Shown: positions 1 to 9,408, counted from the stretch's first letter. The stretch is 64,000 nt of DNA from Spirochaetota bacterium (GCA_018262985.1 JADFDI010000001.1:1-64000), one strand, 5' to 3'. Translations and numbers: made by a program. Notes: generated from the letters alone by a model not told the origin.

Positions 1-702
1 GGCTCGTTCGCGGAAACGCTCCTCGAAGGGTTTTCGGGCCACCTCCAGACGGACGGCTATTCGGGCTACCGTCACCTCGAGGAGCGGGCCTGCATCGCCC
101 ACGTCGGATGCTTCGCGCACATCCGCAGGAAATTCTTCGAGGCCGCGAAGGTCGCTGGCGCGTCGGGACTCGCCGACGAAGCGATCAGGATCATCGGCCG
201 GATCTACGCGTTCGAAGACTCGATGCGGAAGGAACTCGACGCCGCGCGGATCGACGAAGCCGATTTCCTTGCGCGGAGGAGGGCGATCCTTTCGCCGGTT
301 TTCGAGGAACTCCGCGACTGGCTCGCGAAGCACGGTCCCGACGTCGCGCCGCAGAGCCTCCTCGGGAAGGCCATCGCCTACGCGTCGGTCGAACTTCCGC
401 GCGCCGCACGTTTCGCGGAGCACGCGCTTCTCACTCCCGACACGAACGCGGTCGAGAACGCCATCCGGCCCTTCGTCATCGGTCGCAAGAACTGGCTATT
501 CTCGGGCAGTCCCGCCGGCGCCCACGCGAGCGCCGGACTCTACAGCCTCATCGAGACCGCCAAGGCTAACGGCCACGAACCCTTCGCCTACCTCTGCCAC
601 CTCTTCGATGTCCTGCCGACCTGCGCCAACGACGCCGAGCGCGAAGCATTGCTCCCGTACCGCCTCGATCCGTCAAGCTACAGGAACAATGGGGTGAAAT
701 AG
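1..702 (+). CDS. IS66-family transposase (C-terminal part)
   Basis: This is the C-terminal 233 residues of a DDE transposase; the frame is open to the window start. The visible family signatures are LQTDGYSGY near the beginning (second catalytic Asp region), a Cys/His-containing segment VGCFAHIRRKFFEA, and the conserved block NAVENAIRPFVIGRKNWLF, which carries the catalytic Glu, followed by GSPAGAHASAGLYSLIETAKANG. It catalyses cut-and-paste movement of IS66 elements. The stop TAG at 700-702 overlaps the presumed terminal inverted repeat, as is usual for compact insertion sequences. Whether the gene is intact upstream is unknown. The family assignment is secure from the E-region motif. Confidence 0.9.
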   Translation, partial: GSFAETLLEGFSGHLQTDGYSGYRHLEERACIAHVGCFAHIRRKFFEAAKVAGASGLADEAIRIIGRIYAFEDSMRKELDAARIDEADFLARRRAILSPVFEELRDWLAKHGPDVAPQSLLGKAIAYASVELPRAARFAEHALLTPDTNAVENAIRPFVIGRKNWLFSGSPAGAHASAGLYSLIETAKANGHEPFAYLCHLFDVLPTCANDAEREALLPYRLDPSSYRNNGVK

Positions 703-710
703 ACGCTTAC
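1..710 (+). mobile_element. IS66-family insertion sequence, right end
   Basis: The window opens inside an IS66-type element. Its transposase ends at 702 and the sequence AGACGCTTAC lies at 701-710. Its complement GTAAGCGTCT resembles the GTAAGCG-type terminal inverted repeats of IS66 elements, so 710 is the probable right boundary. The base composition drops sharply just outside it. The left end and the accessory genes (TnpA/TnpB type) lie outside the window, so completeness and target duplication cannot be judged. Confidence 0.75.
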
Positions 711-845
711 GAAATTTCCCAGCATTTCAATCGACATTGCTTACTCCTTACATTGATTTGATATGCGCATATCGATTTGTATATTCCCCCCCCCTATTTG
801 TTTGTCAAGAAGAATCCAGCGCTCCATTCCGTTCCCCCGCCGTGC
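711..845. other. AT-rich intergenic island with palindrome and poly-C tract
   Basis: This stretch between the IS66 end and the ABC transporter promoter is far richer in A/T than the rest of the window. It contains a perfect 14-bp palindrome GATATGCGCATATC at 760-773 and a run of nine C at 785-793. I see no convincing coding sequence. The palindrome could be an operator. The island may be a remnant of mobile or acquired DNA next to the insertion sequence. Confidence 0.5.
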
Positions 846-851
846 TATTAT
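846..851 (+). promoter_or_regulatory. -10 element of the ABC transporter gene
   Basis: TATTAT preceded by TGC makes an extended -10 (TG at 843-844). It ends 9 bp before the ATG at 861, and no Shine-Dalgarno sequence lies between them, so the mRNA is probably leaderless or nearly so. No good -35 is visible, which is acceptable for an extended -10. Confidence 0.6.
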
Positions 852-860
852 CCTCGCATC

Positions 861-2591
861 ATGCTCAAGCGCTTCCTCCCCTATTATCGCCCGTACCGGG
901 GCATCTTCGCGATCGACCTCGCCGCGGCGCTCGCCCTGGCGGGCATCGACCTCGCCTTCCCCGTCGCCACGCGCGCGGTCATAGACTCCATCGTCCCCGA
1001 AGGGAACTGGCGCCTGCTCGCTCTCTTCGTCGCGGGCCTCGGTGCGCTCTACCTCGTCCGCGCCGGGCTCGAGTGGATCGTGGGCTACGTCGGGCACGAG
1101 CTCGGCGTGAACATCCAGCGCGACATGCGCCGCGACATCTTCGCGCACCTGCAAAGGCTCGACGCCCGCTTCTACGACGACACCAAGACCGGCCAGGTGA
1201 TGAGCCGCGTCGTCTCCGACCTCTTCGAGATCGCCGAGGTCTCGCACCACCTGCCCGAGGACCTGCTCGTCGCGTCGACGCGCCTGCTCGGCACGGTGGC
1301 CGTCATGGCCACCATCGAGTGGCGGCTCGCCCTGCTCGTCATGCTGGTCATCCCCTTCGAGCTGGCGTTGGCCCTGCGCTTCCGCCACGGTTTCAAGCGC
1401 GTGTTCAAGCTGTCGAAGGAGACCATCGCGGCGGTCAACGAGCGCATCGAGGAGAACGTGTCCGGCTCGCGCGTGGTGCGGGCCTTCGGCCGCGAGGACT
1501 ACGAGCGCGGGCTCTTCGACGAGGGCAACGAACGCTTCCGCGACGCGCGCCTCGCGACGGTGCGGCAGTTCGTCTCGTTCAACATGCTCACCGGCCTGCT
1601 CTCCAATTTCGGCCTCGTCCTAGTGCTCGGCGCGGGCGGCTGGGCGGCCATCCGGGGCGACATCTCCGCGGGCGGCTTCGCGGCCTTCGCCCTCTTCGTC
1701 ACCCGCTTCTTCCAGCCCCTGGAAACCCTCGTCCGCTCGGTGGAGATGTTCCAGGACGGCGCCGCGGGCTTCCGCCGCTTCCTCGAGATCATGGATCGCA
1801 AGCCCTCCGTGGCCGACGCGCCGGACGCCGTCGAGCTCCGCGCGGTCAAGGGCGAAGTGGAATTCCGCGACGTCGGCTTCCGCTATTCCGACGAGCGCGA
1901 CCGGGTGCTCCACCGGGTCAGCCTCAAGGTCGAGCCGGGCAGGACCGTCGCCATCGTCGGCCCTTCGGGCGCCGGCAAGTCGACGCTTTGCTCGCTCATT
2001 CCGCGCTTCTACGAGATCGAGGAAGGCTCCATCTCCATCGACGGCCTCGACGTCCGCAAGGCGACGCTCGCGTCCCTGCGCGCCGCCGTGGGCATCGTGC
2101 AGCAGGACGTCTTCCTCTTCTCCGGCACCATCCGCGACAACGTGCTCTACGGCAAGCTCGACGCCACCGAGGAGGAGTTGCGCGAGGCCCTGCGCGCCGC
2201 GAACGCCCTCGAGTTCGTGGAAGGCTTTCCCGACGGGCTCGACACCGTCATCGGCGAGCGCGGCGTCAAGCTCTCCGGCGGCCAGAAGCAGCGCGTGGCC
2301 ATCGCGCGCATGTTCCTCAGGAACCCGCCGGTGCTGATCCTCGACGAGGCCACGAGCTCGCTCGACGCCGCGAGCGAGGCGGCCATCCGCGACTCCCTCG
2401 AGCGCCTGTCCGAGGGCCGCACCACCTTCGTCATCGCGCACCGCCTGGCCACCATCCGCCGGGCTGAGCGCATCCTCGTGCTGACCGAGGACGGGATCGT
2501 GGAGGAAGGCTCGCACGCCGAGCTCATGGAGCGCGACGGCCACTACCGCGAACTCTTCGAGATCCAGATGGACGGGCTGTTGGCGGGCTAG
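861..2591 (+). CDS. ABC exporter half-transporter (MsbA/MDR type)
   Basis: A 576-residue fusion of a six-helix membrane domain (about residues 1-310) and an ATP-binding cassette. The nucleotide-binding domain shows Walker A GPSGAGKST from about residue 367, signature LSGGQKQRVAIARM near 471, Walker B VLILDEATSSLD near 490 and the switch His in VIAHRLATI. Size and layout match homodimeric type IV exporters that flip lipids or export drugs across the inner membrane; the substrate cannot be read. I chose the ATG at 861 (MLKRFLPYYRPYRG). The same frame extends to 777, but that part encodes a non-conserved Pro-rich stretch across the promoter. It stands alone, facing away from the chemoreceptor gene downstream. 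Confidence 0.9.
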   Translation: MLKRFLPYYRPYRGIFAIDLAAALALAGIDLAFPVATRAVIDSIVPEGNWRLLALFVAGLGALYLVRAGLEWIVGYVGHELGVNIQRDMRRDIFAHLQRLDARFYDDTKTGQVMSRVVSDLFEIAEVSHHLPEDLLVASTRLLGTVAVMATIEWRLALLVMLVIPFELALALRFRHGFKRVFKLSKETIAAVNERIEENVSGSRVVRAFGREDYERGLFDEGNERFRDARLATVRQFVSFNMLTGLLSNFGLVLVLGAGGWAAIRGDISAGGFAAFALFVTRFFQPLETLVRSVEMFQDGAAGFRRFLEIMDRKPSVADAPDAVELRAVKGEVEFRDVGFRYSDERDRVLHRVSLKVEPGRTVAIVGPSGAGKSTLCSLIPRFYEIEEGSISIDGLDVRKATLASLRAAVGIVQQDVFLFSGTIRDNVLYGKLDATEEELREALRAANALEFVEGFPDGLDTVIGERGVKLSGGQKQRVAIARMFLRNPPVLILDEATSSLDAASEAAIRDSLERLSEGRTTFVIAHRLATIRRAERILVLTEDGIVEEGSHAELMERDGHYRELFEIQMDGLLAG

Positions 2592-2603
2592 GGGCGATCG
2601 ACC

Positions 2604-2631
2604 GGGAGGAAAGGGCGGGCCCTTCCCTCCC
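2604..2631 (+). terminator. Hairpin after ABC transporter gene
   Basis: A near-perfect inverted repeat, arms GGGAGG-a-AAGGGC and GCCCTT-c-CCTCCC with a 2-nt loop, lies 13 bp after the stop codon. It lacks a following T-tract, so it may stabilise the 3' end rather than terminate. Confidence 0.5.
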
Positions 2632-2657
2632 GGACCCACCCATCCCCGGCCATGCGC

Positions 2658-2682
2658 AAAAAGCCCGGGCCGGGGCCCGGGC
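2658..2682 (-). terminator. Intrinsic terminator of the chemoreceptor gene
   Basis: On the minus strand, arms GCCCGGG and CCCGGGC with a 6-nt loop are followed directly by TTTTT (the A-run at 2658-2662). It sits about 105 bp downstream of the minus-strand chemoreceptor stop codon. Confidence 0.75.
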
Positions 2683-2788
2683 CTTCGTGGAATCGGTCTT
2701 CGCGGGAGCGCCCCGCCGCGCCGGATCACGCCTCCGGAGCGCCGAGCAAGGGCGGCTCGTCCCCGTCGCGTGAGTCGCGCCCGGCGGC

Positions 2789-4789
2789 TCAGAGCTCCGG
2801 CGCGTCGAGCAACGGGGTCGACTCCTCGTCCCCGCGGCGGCCTTCGGTTCGTCGCGCGTCCCCGGCGTCCACCGTGAAGAAGGCGATGGCGTCGAGCAAG
2901 GCGCGCGACTGGCCGGAGAGCTCCTCCGACATGCTGGCGAGCTCCTCGCTCGAGCTGGCGTTGCCCTGGATGACCTGGTCCAGCTGGAGCAGGGCCTTGT
3001 TCACCTGGGCGATGCCGTTGGACTGCTCGCCGGTGGACGCGGAGATCTCCTCCACGAGCTCGGCCGTCTTCCGGATGTCGGGGACTATGCCCTGGATGAT
3101 GCGGCCCGCGTTCTCCGCGGTGACCGTGGTGGAGCCGGAAAGCGCGGTGATCTCCTGGGCGGCCTTCTGGCTGCGCTCGGCGAGCTTGCGCACCTCGCTG
3201 GCCACGACGGCGAAGCCCTTGCCCGCCTCGCCCGCGCGCGCGGCCTCGATGGCGGCGTTCAGGGCCAGCAGGTTGGTCTGCCGCGCGATCTCCTCGATGA
3301 TGGACACCCGCGAGGCGATCTCCTTCATGGCGGCCACGGCCTCGACGACGGCGGAGCCGCCGGCGGCGGCGTCCTCGGCGGCCTTCTTGGAGATGCCCTC
3401 GGTGGTCCGGGCGTTGTCCGCGGTCTGCCGGACGGTGGCGCCCATCTCCTCCATGGACGACGAGACCTCTTCGCCGCTCGCGGCCTGTTCCGTGGCGCCC
3501 TGCGAGATGGACTGCGAGGAGGAGGCCACCTGCTCGGCTCCGGAGGAAACCTGCTTCGCGGCGACCCGGATGGTGCCGACGATGTCGATGATCGAGTCGC
3601 GCATGGCCAGGATCGAGGAGTACATGCTGCCGATCTCGTCCGTGCGGCGGCTCGAGCGGCGCGCCTGATCGAGGTCGTAGCCGTCGAGGAGGAAGTCGCC
3701 TTGGGCGGTGCGGTTGATGGCCACGGTGGCCCACTTGATCGGCACCGAGACGCCGCGCGCCACCACGATTATGAGCGCCGCGGCGAGCACTAGGCCGATG
3801 CCGCCGGCGATGACCAGCACCAGAAGCATGCGGTCGACGGGCTTGAGCAGGACGTCGAGCGGCGTGTTCATGATGAGCGACCAGGGGGTGCCGGTCTGAC
3901 CCACGACGATGGGGGCGTAGCCCGTGTGCGAGAGGGCGCCCGTGGCGAGGTTCTTCTTCACCAGGTCGTAGGTTTCGCCCTTCTTGATGGCGGCCAGCAG
4001 GGCGTCCTTGTGGTCGGGCACGTCGCCGCCGACCTGCTTGCCGATGTTCTCCACCTTGGGATGGGTGATCCGGATGCCGTCGTTGTCGGTGATGACCGCG
4101 TAGGCGTCCGGGAGCGGGTGGATTTCCTCGACGCGCTTCTTGAAATCCTCGAGGTTCATGTCGACGCCCGCGATGCCGAGGAAACGTCCGTTGTCGATGA
4201 TGGGCACCGTGAAGCTGGTGACGAGCACCTCGTCCTCGGGCTTGCCGGAGTACGAGTAGGTGTACGGGGATATCTGCGATTCCTTGAGCGAGGCGCGCGG
4301 GGTCGCGTAGAAGTCGGTCTCGTACTCCGCGTCGCCGATCTGCGACCAGACCACGCCGCCTTTGTCCATGTAGTACTGTATGGCCAGGGCTCCGCTCGAG
4401 AGGCGGAAGCCCTCCGCCGCGGCTTCGTCGTCGCCGAAGGCGCCCGGCTCCCAGAGCGTGTAGGCGGAGATGAGGGGGACGTGCTTGGTGGCGTTGAAGA
4501 GCGTGTTGGCCACCAGGTCCGCCAGGAGGGTGCGGTCGAGCACGCCGTTGTTCCGGATCTGGAGGATGTTCCAGGCCATGGTCCGCGCCGTGTCCATGGG
4601 CACGGACAGGTAGGCCGCGAGCTTGTTGGCGTCGGCCGCGGCGTAGCCGTTGGAAATCTTGTAGGCCATCTCGGTGATCGCGTCCGCGGAGGTCGCGTAG
4701 GCCACCACCGCCACGACGGCGAGGGTGATGGCCAGGAGCGCGATTATCGGTATCAGCAGGCGATACTGGACGTTGAGGCGGAGCTTCAT
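2789..4789 (-). CDS. Methyl-accepting chemotaxis protein with Cache sensor
   Basis: A 666-residue transmembrane chemoreceptor. A first membrane helix (about residues 10-32) is followed by a roughly 280-residue periplasmic double-Cache-like sensor with the typical small-molecule-pocket segments. A second helix ([20 protein letters not shown]), a HAMP region and a long coiled-coil signalling domain follow. The hairpin tip [20 protein letters not shown] is the CheA/CheW contact site. The ligand is unknown. The start ATG is preceded by a good GGAGGAG. A dyad CTTGAA/TTCAAG at 4813-4830 lies in the promoter region and could be an operator. No CheB/CheR docking pentapeptide is evident at the C-terminus. 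It is transcribed in the same direction as the PilZ-receptor upstream, with about 325 bp between them. Confidence 0.92.
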   Translation of the reverse strand: MKLRLNVQYRLLIPIIALLAITLAVVAVVAYATSADAITEMAYKISNGYAAADANKLAAYLSVPMDTARTMAWNILQIRNNGVLDRTLLADLVANTLFNATKHVPLISAYTLWEPGAFGDDEAAAEGFRLSSGALAIQYYMDKGGVVWSQIGDAEYETDFYATPRASLKESQISPYTYSYSGKPEDEVLVTSFTVPIIDNGRFLGIAGVDMNLEDFKKRVEEIHPLPDAYAVITDNDGIRITHPKVENIGKQVGGDVPDHKDALLAAIKKGETYDLVKKNLATGALSHTGYAPIVVGQTGTPWSLIMNTPLDVLLKPVDRMLLVLVIAGGIGLVLAAALIIVVARGVSVPIKWATVAINRTAQGDFLLDGYDLDQARRSSRRTDEIGSMYSSILAMRDSIIDIVGTIRVAAKQVSSGAEQVASSSQSISQGATEQAASGEEVSSSMEEMGATVRQTADNARTTEGISKKAAEDAAAGGSAVVEAVAAMKEIASRVSIIEEIARQTNLLALNAAIEAARAGEAGKGFAVVASEVRKLAERSQKAAQEITALSGSTTVTAENAGRIIQGIVPDIRKTAELVEEISASTGEQSNGIAQVNKALLQLDQVIQGNASSSEELASMSEELSGQSRALLDAIAFFTVDAGDARRTEGRRGDEESTPLLDAPEL

Positions 4790-4831
4790 ATGGTTCTCCT
4801 CCCGCGGACGGACTTGAATGCTCGTTCAAGC

Positions 4832-5113
4832 CTAGTCCGGCGCCCCCGAGGGCGCAAGACCGGAATCGGCCTTATCGAGGAGGTCGGGCATCACGGTCCG
4901 GCGCGCGCGATCGCCGGTACCACGGGCTTCCGGAGCGGCGCGGGACACGCGGGAGGCCACGACCGTAGCCGAGACCGGCTGCGCTCGCGCCGGCAAGTCG
5001 ACCTGTCGCCCCGCGTCGGGCGGCGGGGGAGGGGGCGAGGGTTTTTCGGGCGGGGGTGGCGCCGCTTCGCGGACCGGGGCCGGGGGCGAGGGAACCGTTT
5101 CGGTCGCGCCGCC
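4832..5113 (-). other. In-frame proline-rich tail after the PilZ-receptor stop codon
   Basis: Directly after the TGA of the upstream receptor, the same frame stays open for 93 codons to a TAG at 4832-4834. It encodes a Pro-rich region containing [16 protein letters not shown]. The miniprotein at 7044-7196 ends almost identically ([16 protein letters not shown]). No ATG opens this tail near its beginning. It could be a separate small gene with an unusual start, a stop-codon readthrough extension, or a remnant of a longer receptor. The shared motif argues that it is or was protein-coding. Otherwise this 325-bp stretch holds only the promoter of the downstream chemoreceptor. Confidence 0.45.
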
Positions 5114-6934
5114 TCAGGGCAGCGACTCGAGCTCGGCCGGCTCGTCGGCGTCCGCGTCCGCGCTGCCGTCGGCGGGCGCGCGGGCGCCCGGGGCCGCGGA
5201 CGCGGGGAAATCGGGGCCGGGGGCCGCCCCCGGCGCCCGGAGGCGCGAAAGGCCGAGCGTCCCCTCGAGCGCGTCGAGCGCGCGCCGTCCTTCCGCGTCG
5301 CCGTCGGCGAGCGAGCAACCCACGCGGAAGGTCCTGCCCGAGGCCTCGATGCGTCGCGGCGTGATCGTCACCCGGACGAAACGTTCGCCCTCGGCGCTGA
5401 GGGGCAGGCGGATGCGGGCCTCGAACGGCGTCCCGACCGGCGGCGGACTGTCGGAGTAGAACGACAGCCCCGAGCAGGACACGTCGCCGACCTGGCCGAG
5501 CAGGTCGGGGCCGGGGCCGAAGAGCTCCAGGTTGTAGACGAGCGAGTCGCGGGCCTCGCGGCGGCCGTTCCGGAGCTCGGCCATCTTCGAGTCGTAGCGC
5601 AGCCGCCCGATCACCCGGTCGAGGTCGAAGCCGCCCGCCTTGAGGTAGACCCCGAGCTGCCCGAGGATCGAGGCGGCGCGGGCTCCCGAGCGCGCGGCGT
5701 CGGATTGCGCCTGGAGGGCTTCGACCAGCGCGGCGTAGCCTTCCGCCTGGCGGTCGACGCTGCCGGAAAGCGAGCGGTTCCGCTCGAGGGCGGCGGCGTA
5801 CGCCTCGGTCGCCCGCGCCGTGGCCCGGGCCTGGGCCGCGAAGGCCTCGCGGAAGCCCGCGGCCTCGACCTCCAGGCTCGAAGCGCTTTCCTCCAGGTTC
5901 CCGAAGGTGGCGGCCTCCGCGCCGGCCTCCTCGCCGAGGCGCGAGGCCATCCCCGCTCCCGAGCGCGCCCGGTCGCGCGCGGCGGCGATATCCCCGACGG
6001 TCTCGCCGAGGAAGGCCGACACCTCGACCGTGGTGGCCGCGACGCTCTCCGCCAGCTTCCGCACCTCCGCGGCGATCACCTTGAAGCCCCGTCCCGCCGG
6101 ACCCGCCCGCGCCGCCTCGATCGAGGCGTTGGTGGCGAGGATGCGGGTGCGCTCCGCGATGTCGTCGATGCGGGCGACGGCGTCCCGTATCCGCTCCGAG
6201 CGCTCGGCCACGCGTTCCATGGCGTCGCGGGCGGCTTCGAGGCCGGAGCGGACCTCGGCCACGGTCGCAACGATCGACGAGACGCCGGCCGCGCCTTCGC
6301 GCGCGACGAGCGCCGAGGCCCCGATGCGCGAGGCCAGGGTCGCGAGCCCGCCCTCGCTCTCGCGGCTCCTGCCCGCCAGGTCCGAGAAGACCGAGGACCC
6401 CTCCTCGAGCGTGGCCCCGAGCGCGGCGAAGTCGCCGTGCATGGCGCGGAGCTCGCGCTCGAAGTCCACAGCGGAATGCTTGAGCGCGTCCATCCCGGTC
6501 GCGCGCTCCGAAGACTCGGACGCGAGCCGCTGGGCCGAGAAGGAGACGTCCTGCGAGAACAGGTCGAACTTGAGGGTGGACTTGGCGATGTCCGCGACGT
6601 GCTCGTTGAGCCGCTCGGCGAGCGAGGCGAGGCGCGCGCCGGCGGAACGCGGCGCGCGAGCGGCGCCGGCCGCGATCATCGCGCCGAGGTCGATGGCGTC
6701 GGGCCCCGCGCCCTCGAGGAAGCGTTCGAGCGCGGCCCGGTCGCGCGCAGCCGACCGGCCGACGGTGAGGGCGAGCGCGGCCGCGATGACGAACGCCGTC
6801 GCCGCGCCGGCCGCGAGCTCGACGCTCGGGGCGACCGTCGCGAACCGCGCCAGCCAGACCGCGCCGAGTCCGCCGGCCGCCGACGCGAAGAGGATCGTGA
6901 AGGACCCCGCGAGGCCCGAGCCCGACGTTTTCAT
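5114..6934 (-). CDS. Chemoreceptor-like protein fused to a PilZ domain
   Basis: A 606-residue protein with two hydrophobic segments at the N-terminus (residues about 8-60) and no periplasmic sensor domain. A coiled-coil methyl-accepting signalling domain follows, with tip region [20 protein letters not shown]. The C-terminal PilZ-like domain has a [13 protein letters not shown] strand motif downstream of an Arg-rich stretch ([11 protein letters not shown]). PilZ domains bind cyclic di-GMP, so the receptor is probably a route by which c-di-GMP level feeds into the chemotaxis array or another partner. The PilZ RxxxR motif is not canonical, so ligand binding is uncertain. It probably shares a transcript with the proline-rich miniprotein gene just upstream (109-bp gap). 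Confidence 0.8.
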   Translation of the reverse strand: MKTSGSGLAGSFTILFASAAGGLGAVWLARFATVAPSVELAAGAATAFVIAAALALTVGRSAARDRAALERFLEGAGPDAIDLGAMIAAGAARAPRSAGARLASLAERLNEHVADIAKSTLKFDLFSQDVSFSAQRLASESSERATGMDALKHSAVDFERELRAMHGDFAALGATLEEGSSVFSDLAGRSRESEGGLATLASRIGASALVAREGAAGVSSIVATVAEVRSGLEAARDAMERVAERSERIRDAVARIDDIAERTRILATNASIEAARAGPAGRGFKVIAAEVRKLAESVAATTVEVSAFLGETVGDIAAARDRARSGAGMASRLGEEAGAEAATFGNLEESASSLEVEAAGFREAFAAQARATARATEAYAAALERNRSLSGSVDRQAEGYAALVEALQAQSDAARSGARAASILGQLGVYLKAGGFDLDRVIGRLRYDSKMAELRNGRREARDSLVYNLELFGPGPDLLGQVGDVSCSGLSFYSDSPPPVGTPFEARIRLPLSAEGERFVRVTITPRRIEASGRTFRVGCSLADGDAEGRRALDALEGTLGLSRLRAPGAAPGPDFPASAAPGARAPADGSADADADEPAELESLP

Positions 6935-7043
6935 GCTTTCCCAAGCATCGCGGACGCGGTCCGCGGAAACAAGGAAGCTCGAGGCGGACCGGACGGGGCG
7001 AGGGGAGGGGACCTTGCCCGGGTTTCGCGTCGCCGCGCGGCTC

Positions 7044-7196
7044 CTAGGCGAGCAGGTCCACCTGCTGCCCGGCGTCCGGGGGCGGGGGCGGAGGCTCGGG
7101 CGCCTCGGGCGGCGGCGGGGGCGCTTCTTCGCGCGCCGGGGGCGGCGGGGGCGGAGGCTGCGGCGGCACGCCTTCTACGGAATCGATGCCTTCCAT
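7044..7196 (-). CDS. Proline-rich 50-residue protein ending in [10 protein letters not shown]
   Basis: A short gene missed by length cut-offs. It starts at ATG 7194-7196 with an AAGGAG ribosome site 6 nt upstream and ends with TAG at 7044. The product begins MEGIDSVEG and consists mainly of Pro runs broken by AREEA and EAPE. It finishes with [16 protein letters not shown], a motif repeated in the frame after the next receptor gene. There is no signal peptide or membrane segment. The -10-like TATATT at 7215-7220 lies just upstream. Function is unknown. Its place next to a chemoreceptor suggests an accessory to motility or the receptor array; this is inference only. Confidence 0.65.
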   Translation of the reverse strand: MEGIDSVEGVPPQPPPPPPPAREEAPPPPPEAPEPPPPPPDAGQQVDLLA

Positions 7197-7232
7197 GGCT
7201 GGCTCCTTGGTTTAAATATAGCGTTTCGCGCG

Positions 7233-7279
7233 AAAAAAGGGCGGGCGCGCCCCGGTCCATGACCGGAACGCGCCCGCCC
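7233..7279 (-). terminator. Strong intrinsic terminator of the DEAD-box helicase gene
   Basis: Outer arms GGGCGGGCGCG and CGCGCCCGCCC, inner arms CCGGTC and GACCGG with a CAT loop, are followed on the minus strand by TTTTTT (A-run 7233-7238). It lies about 30 bp after the helicase stop codon. Confidence 0.85.
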
Positions 7280-7311
7280 TCGCGAAGGGGGTGTCGACCC
7301 CGCGCCCCGCG

Positions 7312-9342
7312 TCAGTCCTTGTTCTTTTTCCTGCCGAGGCCAAAAACGCCGAGCAGCTTGCCGACCAGGCCGGGCTTGGGCTGCGCGGCGGGTTTCGCGG
7401 CGGCCGCGGCCGGCCTCCGGTCCTGGTTGCGCGACCTGCCCTGCCCGGCCGGGGCGTTCCGGTCGCGGCGACCGTCCGAAGGCGCCGGACCGCGCGTGCC
7501 GCGCGCGTCGGCCTCGGGGCCGCGCCGCCCGTTCAGGCCCTGTCCCTGCGCCGGGGCGCGGCCGTCGCGGCGCTTGCCTTCGCCGCGCGAACCATCGCGT
7601 CCGTCGGCGGGCTTCCCGTCGCCGCGGCCCCTGCCGTCGCGCGCGCCCTCTGCCCTCGGACCGCGCCCGTCGCGCCGGTCCTCGCCGCCGCGGCCCTCGC
7701 CGCGCCGGTTCCGGTCGCCGCCCGCGGTCTTGCCGCGGCCGCCAGGGCCCTGGGCGCCTTCCGCGCCGGCCTTGGCGCCCTCGGGAGCTGAACCCGGACC
7801 CGCGTACTTTTCCTTGTAGCGCTTCATGCGCTCGTCGGCGCTGACCGAGTACGGGTTGTCGCCGGAGGCTTCGGTGAAGGTGACGCGCGGCGTGGGCGAA
7901 GGCGCGTTCCCGCGTCCGCGCCCGTCGCGCCTGCCGCGTTCCTCCCGCTGTCCGCGCTCCTCTCGGGGTCCGCGAACGTCCGCGCCTCGGGGACTGGCTG
8001 CCTGCGGCCGGCCCTCGTCCCGCCGCGGTTCCGCGGCGCGGCCTTCGCCGCCGCGCTCCGGCCGCTGCCTCGGCGCGCCGGAGCGGCCGCGCTCGTGCTC
8101 GCGCTCGCGCCGCGGACCGCGCTCGCCGCCCGCCCGGTGGCGGTCGCGCGAGGCGCCGTCGCGGGCCCGCTCGCGCGAGTGGCCGAAGCGGAGCTCGGCG
8201 CTCTTGTCCTCTTTGAGCAGGTCCTCGGTGACGGGGAAGACCGGCAGCTTCATCTCGATGTACTTCTCCACGGCCGGCAGGCCGTAGACGAACTTCTCGC
8301 AGGCCAGGGTGACGGCCTTGCCCGCCTTGCCGGCGCGCGCGGTGCGGCCGATGCGGTGCACGTAGCTCTCCGCGTCGAGCGGCACGTCGTAGTTGACCAC
8401 CAGGTCGAGCGCCTCGACGTCGAGCCCGCGCGCCGCCACGTCGGTGGCCACGAGGATCTCGAGCCGGCCGGCCTTGAGGTTGTCGATGATCTTGAGGCGC
8501 TGCGACTGGGGCAGGTCGCCCATGATGAACTCGCACTCGACCCCGTTGATGCCGAGGCGCCGCGCGACCTCCTCGACCATGAACTTCTGGTTGCAGAAGA
8601 TCAGCGCGCTCTTCGGCTTCTCGCGCTCGAGGATGCCGAGCAGCACGCGCATCTTCTCGTGCGCGCCCACGTGGTAGAGCTCCTGCGTCACCATGTCGAC
8701 CGTCACCGTCTCGGCGGCGATGACGATCTCCTTCGGCTCGTGCATGTACTCCCAGGCCAGGTTCTTGACGCGGAAGTTGAGCGTGGCCGAAAAGAGGTAG
8801 GTCTGGCGGCGCTCGGCCGAGGGCAGGTAGCGGAGGAGCTTGCGGAGGTCGTCCACGAAGCCCATGTCGAACATGCGGTCGGCCTCGTCCACGACGAGGA
8901 AGCCCACGTCGCCGAGCATCATCTTGCCCTGCTGCACCAGGTCGATGATGCGGCCGGGCGTGCCCACCAGCATCTGCGCGCCGTTCCGGAGGGCGTCCAC
9001 CTGGGGGCCGTAGCTCACGCCCCCGAAGAAGCTGGCCATCTTGATCGGCAGGTGCCGGCCGAGCTTCTGCGCCTCCTCCTCGATCTGGGCGGCGAGTTCG
9101 CGCGTGGGCGCCAGGATCAGCGCTTTGCGGTGCCGCCAGTCCTCCTCGGTCATCATGCGCTGGAAGATGGAGACGAGGAAGGCGGCGGTCTTGCCCGTGC
9201 CCGTCTGCGACTGGGCGTAGATGTCCTCGCCCTTGAAGGCGTGCGGGTAGACCTGTTCCTGCACCGGCATGCAGTCCACGTAGCCGGCCTCGTCGATTCC
9301 CCGTCTCAGGTCGGGGTGCATTTCGAGTTCGCTGAATTTCAT
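7312..9342 (-). CDS. DEAD-box RNA helicase with long basic RG-rich tail
   Basis: A 676-residue ATP-dependent RNA helicase. The core (about residues 1-385) shows a Q motif, Walker A SQTGTGKT, PTRELA, TPGR, the DEAD box VVDEADRM, SAT, ARGLD and HRIGRTARAG. From about residue 400 follows a very basic, low-complexity tail of Arg, Gly, Asp and Glu with many RG-type repeats. It ends in a conserved-looking GLVGKLLGVFGLGRKKNKD. Such tails bind RNA and suit roles in ribosome assembly or RNA decay in the cold. I start at the ATG 9340-9342 (MKFSELEMHP), which matches the family's Q-motif spacing; the frame upstream is untranslated leader. A leader of about 140 nt suggests post-transcriptional control. 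Confidence 0.93.
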   Translation of the reverse strand: MKFSELEMHPDLRRGIDEAGYVDCMPVQEQVYPHAFKGEDIYAQSQTGTGKTAAFLVSIFQRMMTEEDWRHRKALILAPTRELAAQIEEEAQKLGRHLPIKMASFFGGVSYGPQVDALRNGAQMLVGTPGRIIDLVQQGKMMLGDVGFLVVDEADRMFDMGFVDDLRKLLRYLPSAERRQTYLFSATLNFRVKNLAWEYMHEPKEIVIAAETVTVDMVTQELYHVGAHEKMRVLLGILEREKPKSALIFCNQKFMVEEVARRLGINGVECEFIMGDLPQSQRLKIIDNLKAGRLEILVATDVAARGLDVEALDLVVNYDVPLDAESYVHRIGRTARAGKAGKAVTLACEKFVYGLPAVEKYIEMKLPVFPVTEDLLKEDKSAELRFGHSRERARDGASRDRHRAGGERGPRREREHERGRSGAPRQRPERGGEGRAAEPRRDEGRPQAASPRGADVRGPREERGQREERGRRDGRGRGNAPSPTPRVTFTEASGDNPYSVSADERMKRYKEKYAGPGSAPEGAKAGAEGAQGPGGRGKTAGGDRNRRGEGRGGEDRRDGRGPRAEGARDGRGRGDGKPADGRDGSRGEGKRRDGRAPAQGQGLNGRRGPEADARGTRGPAPSDGRRDRNAPAGQGRSRNQDRRPAAAAAKPAAQPKPGLVGKLLGVFGLGRKKNKD

Positions 9343-9408
9343 CGTGCGTCCGTAGGGCGCCGCGCGCCTTCGGGCCCGCTGACGGGGGCCTCGCGCGCCG
9401 CGCGGGAT

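Noticed and set aside
1620-4829. A 1069-codon open frame on the minus strand
   Set aside because: It is opposite the ABC transporter and in another frame of the chemoreceptor. It is an Arg/Gly/His-rich translation caused by high GC, without domains.
3926-7819. A 1297-codon open frame on the plus strand
   Set aside because: It is antisense to two clear chemoreceptor-type genes and the helicase tail. Its composition is that of a GC shadow.
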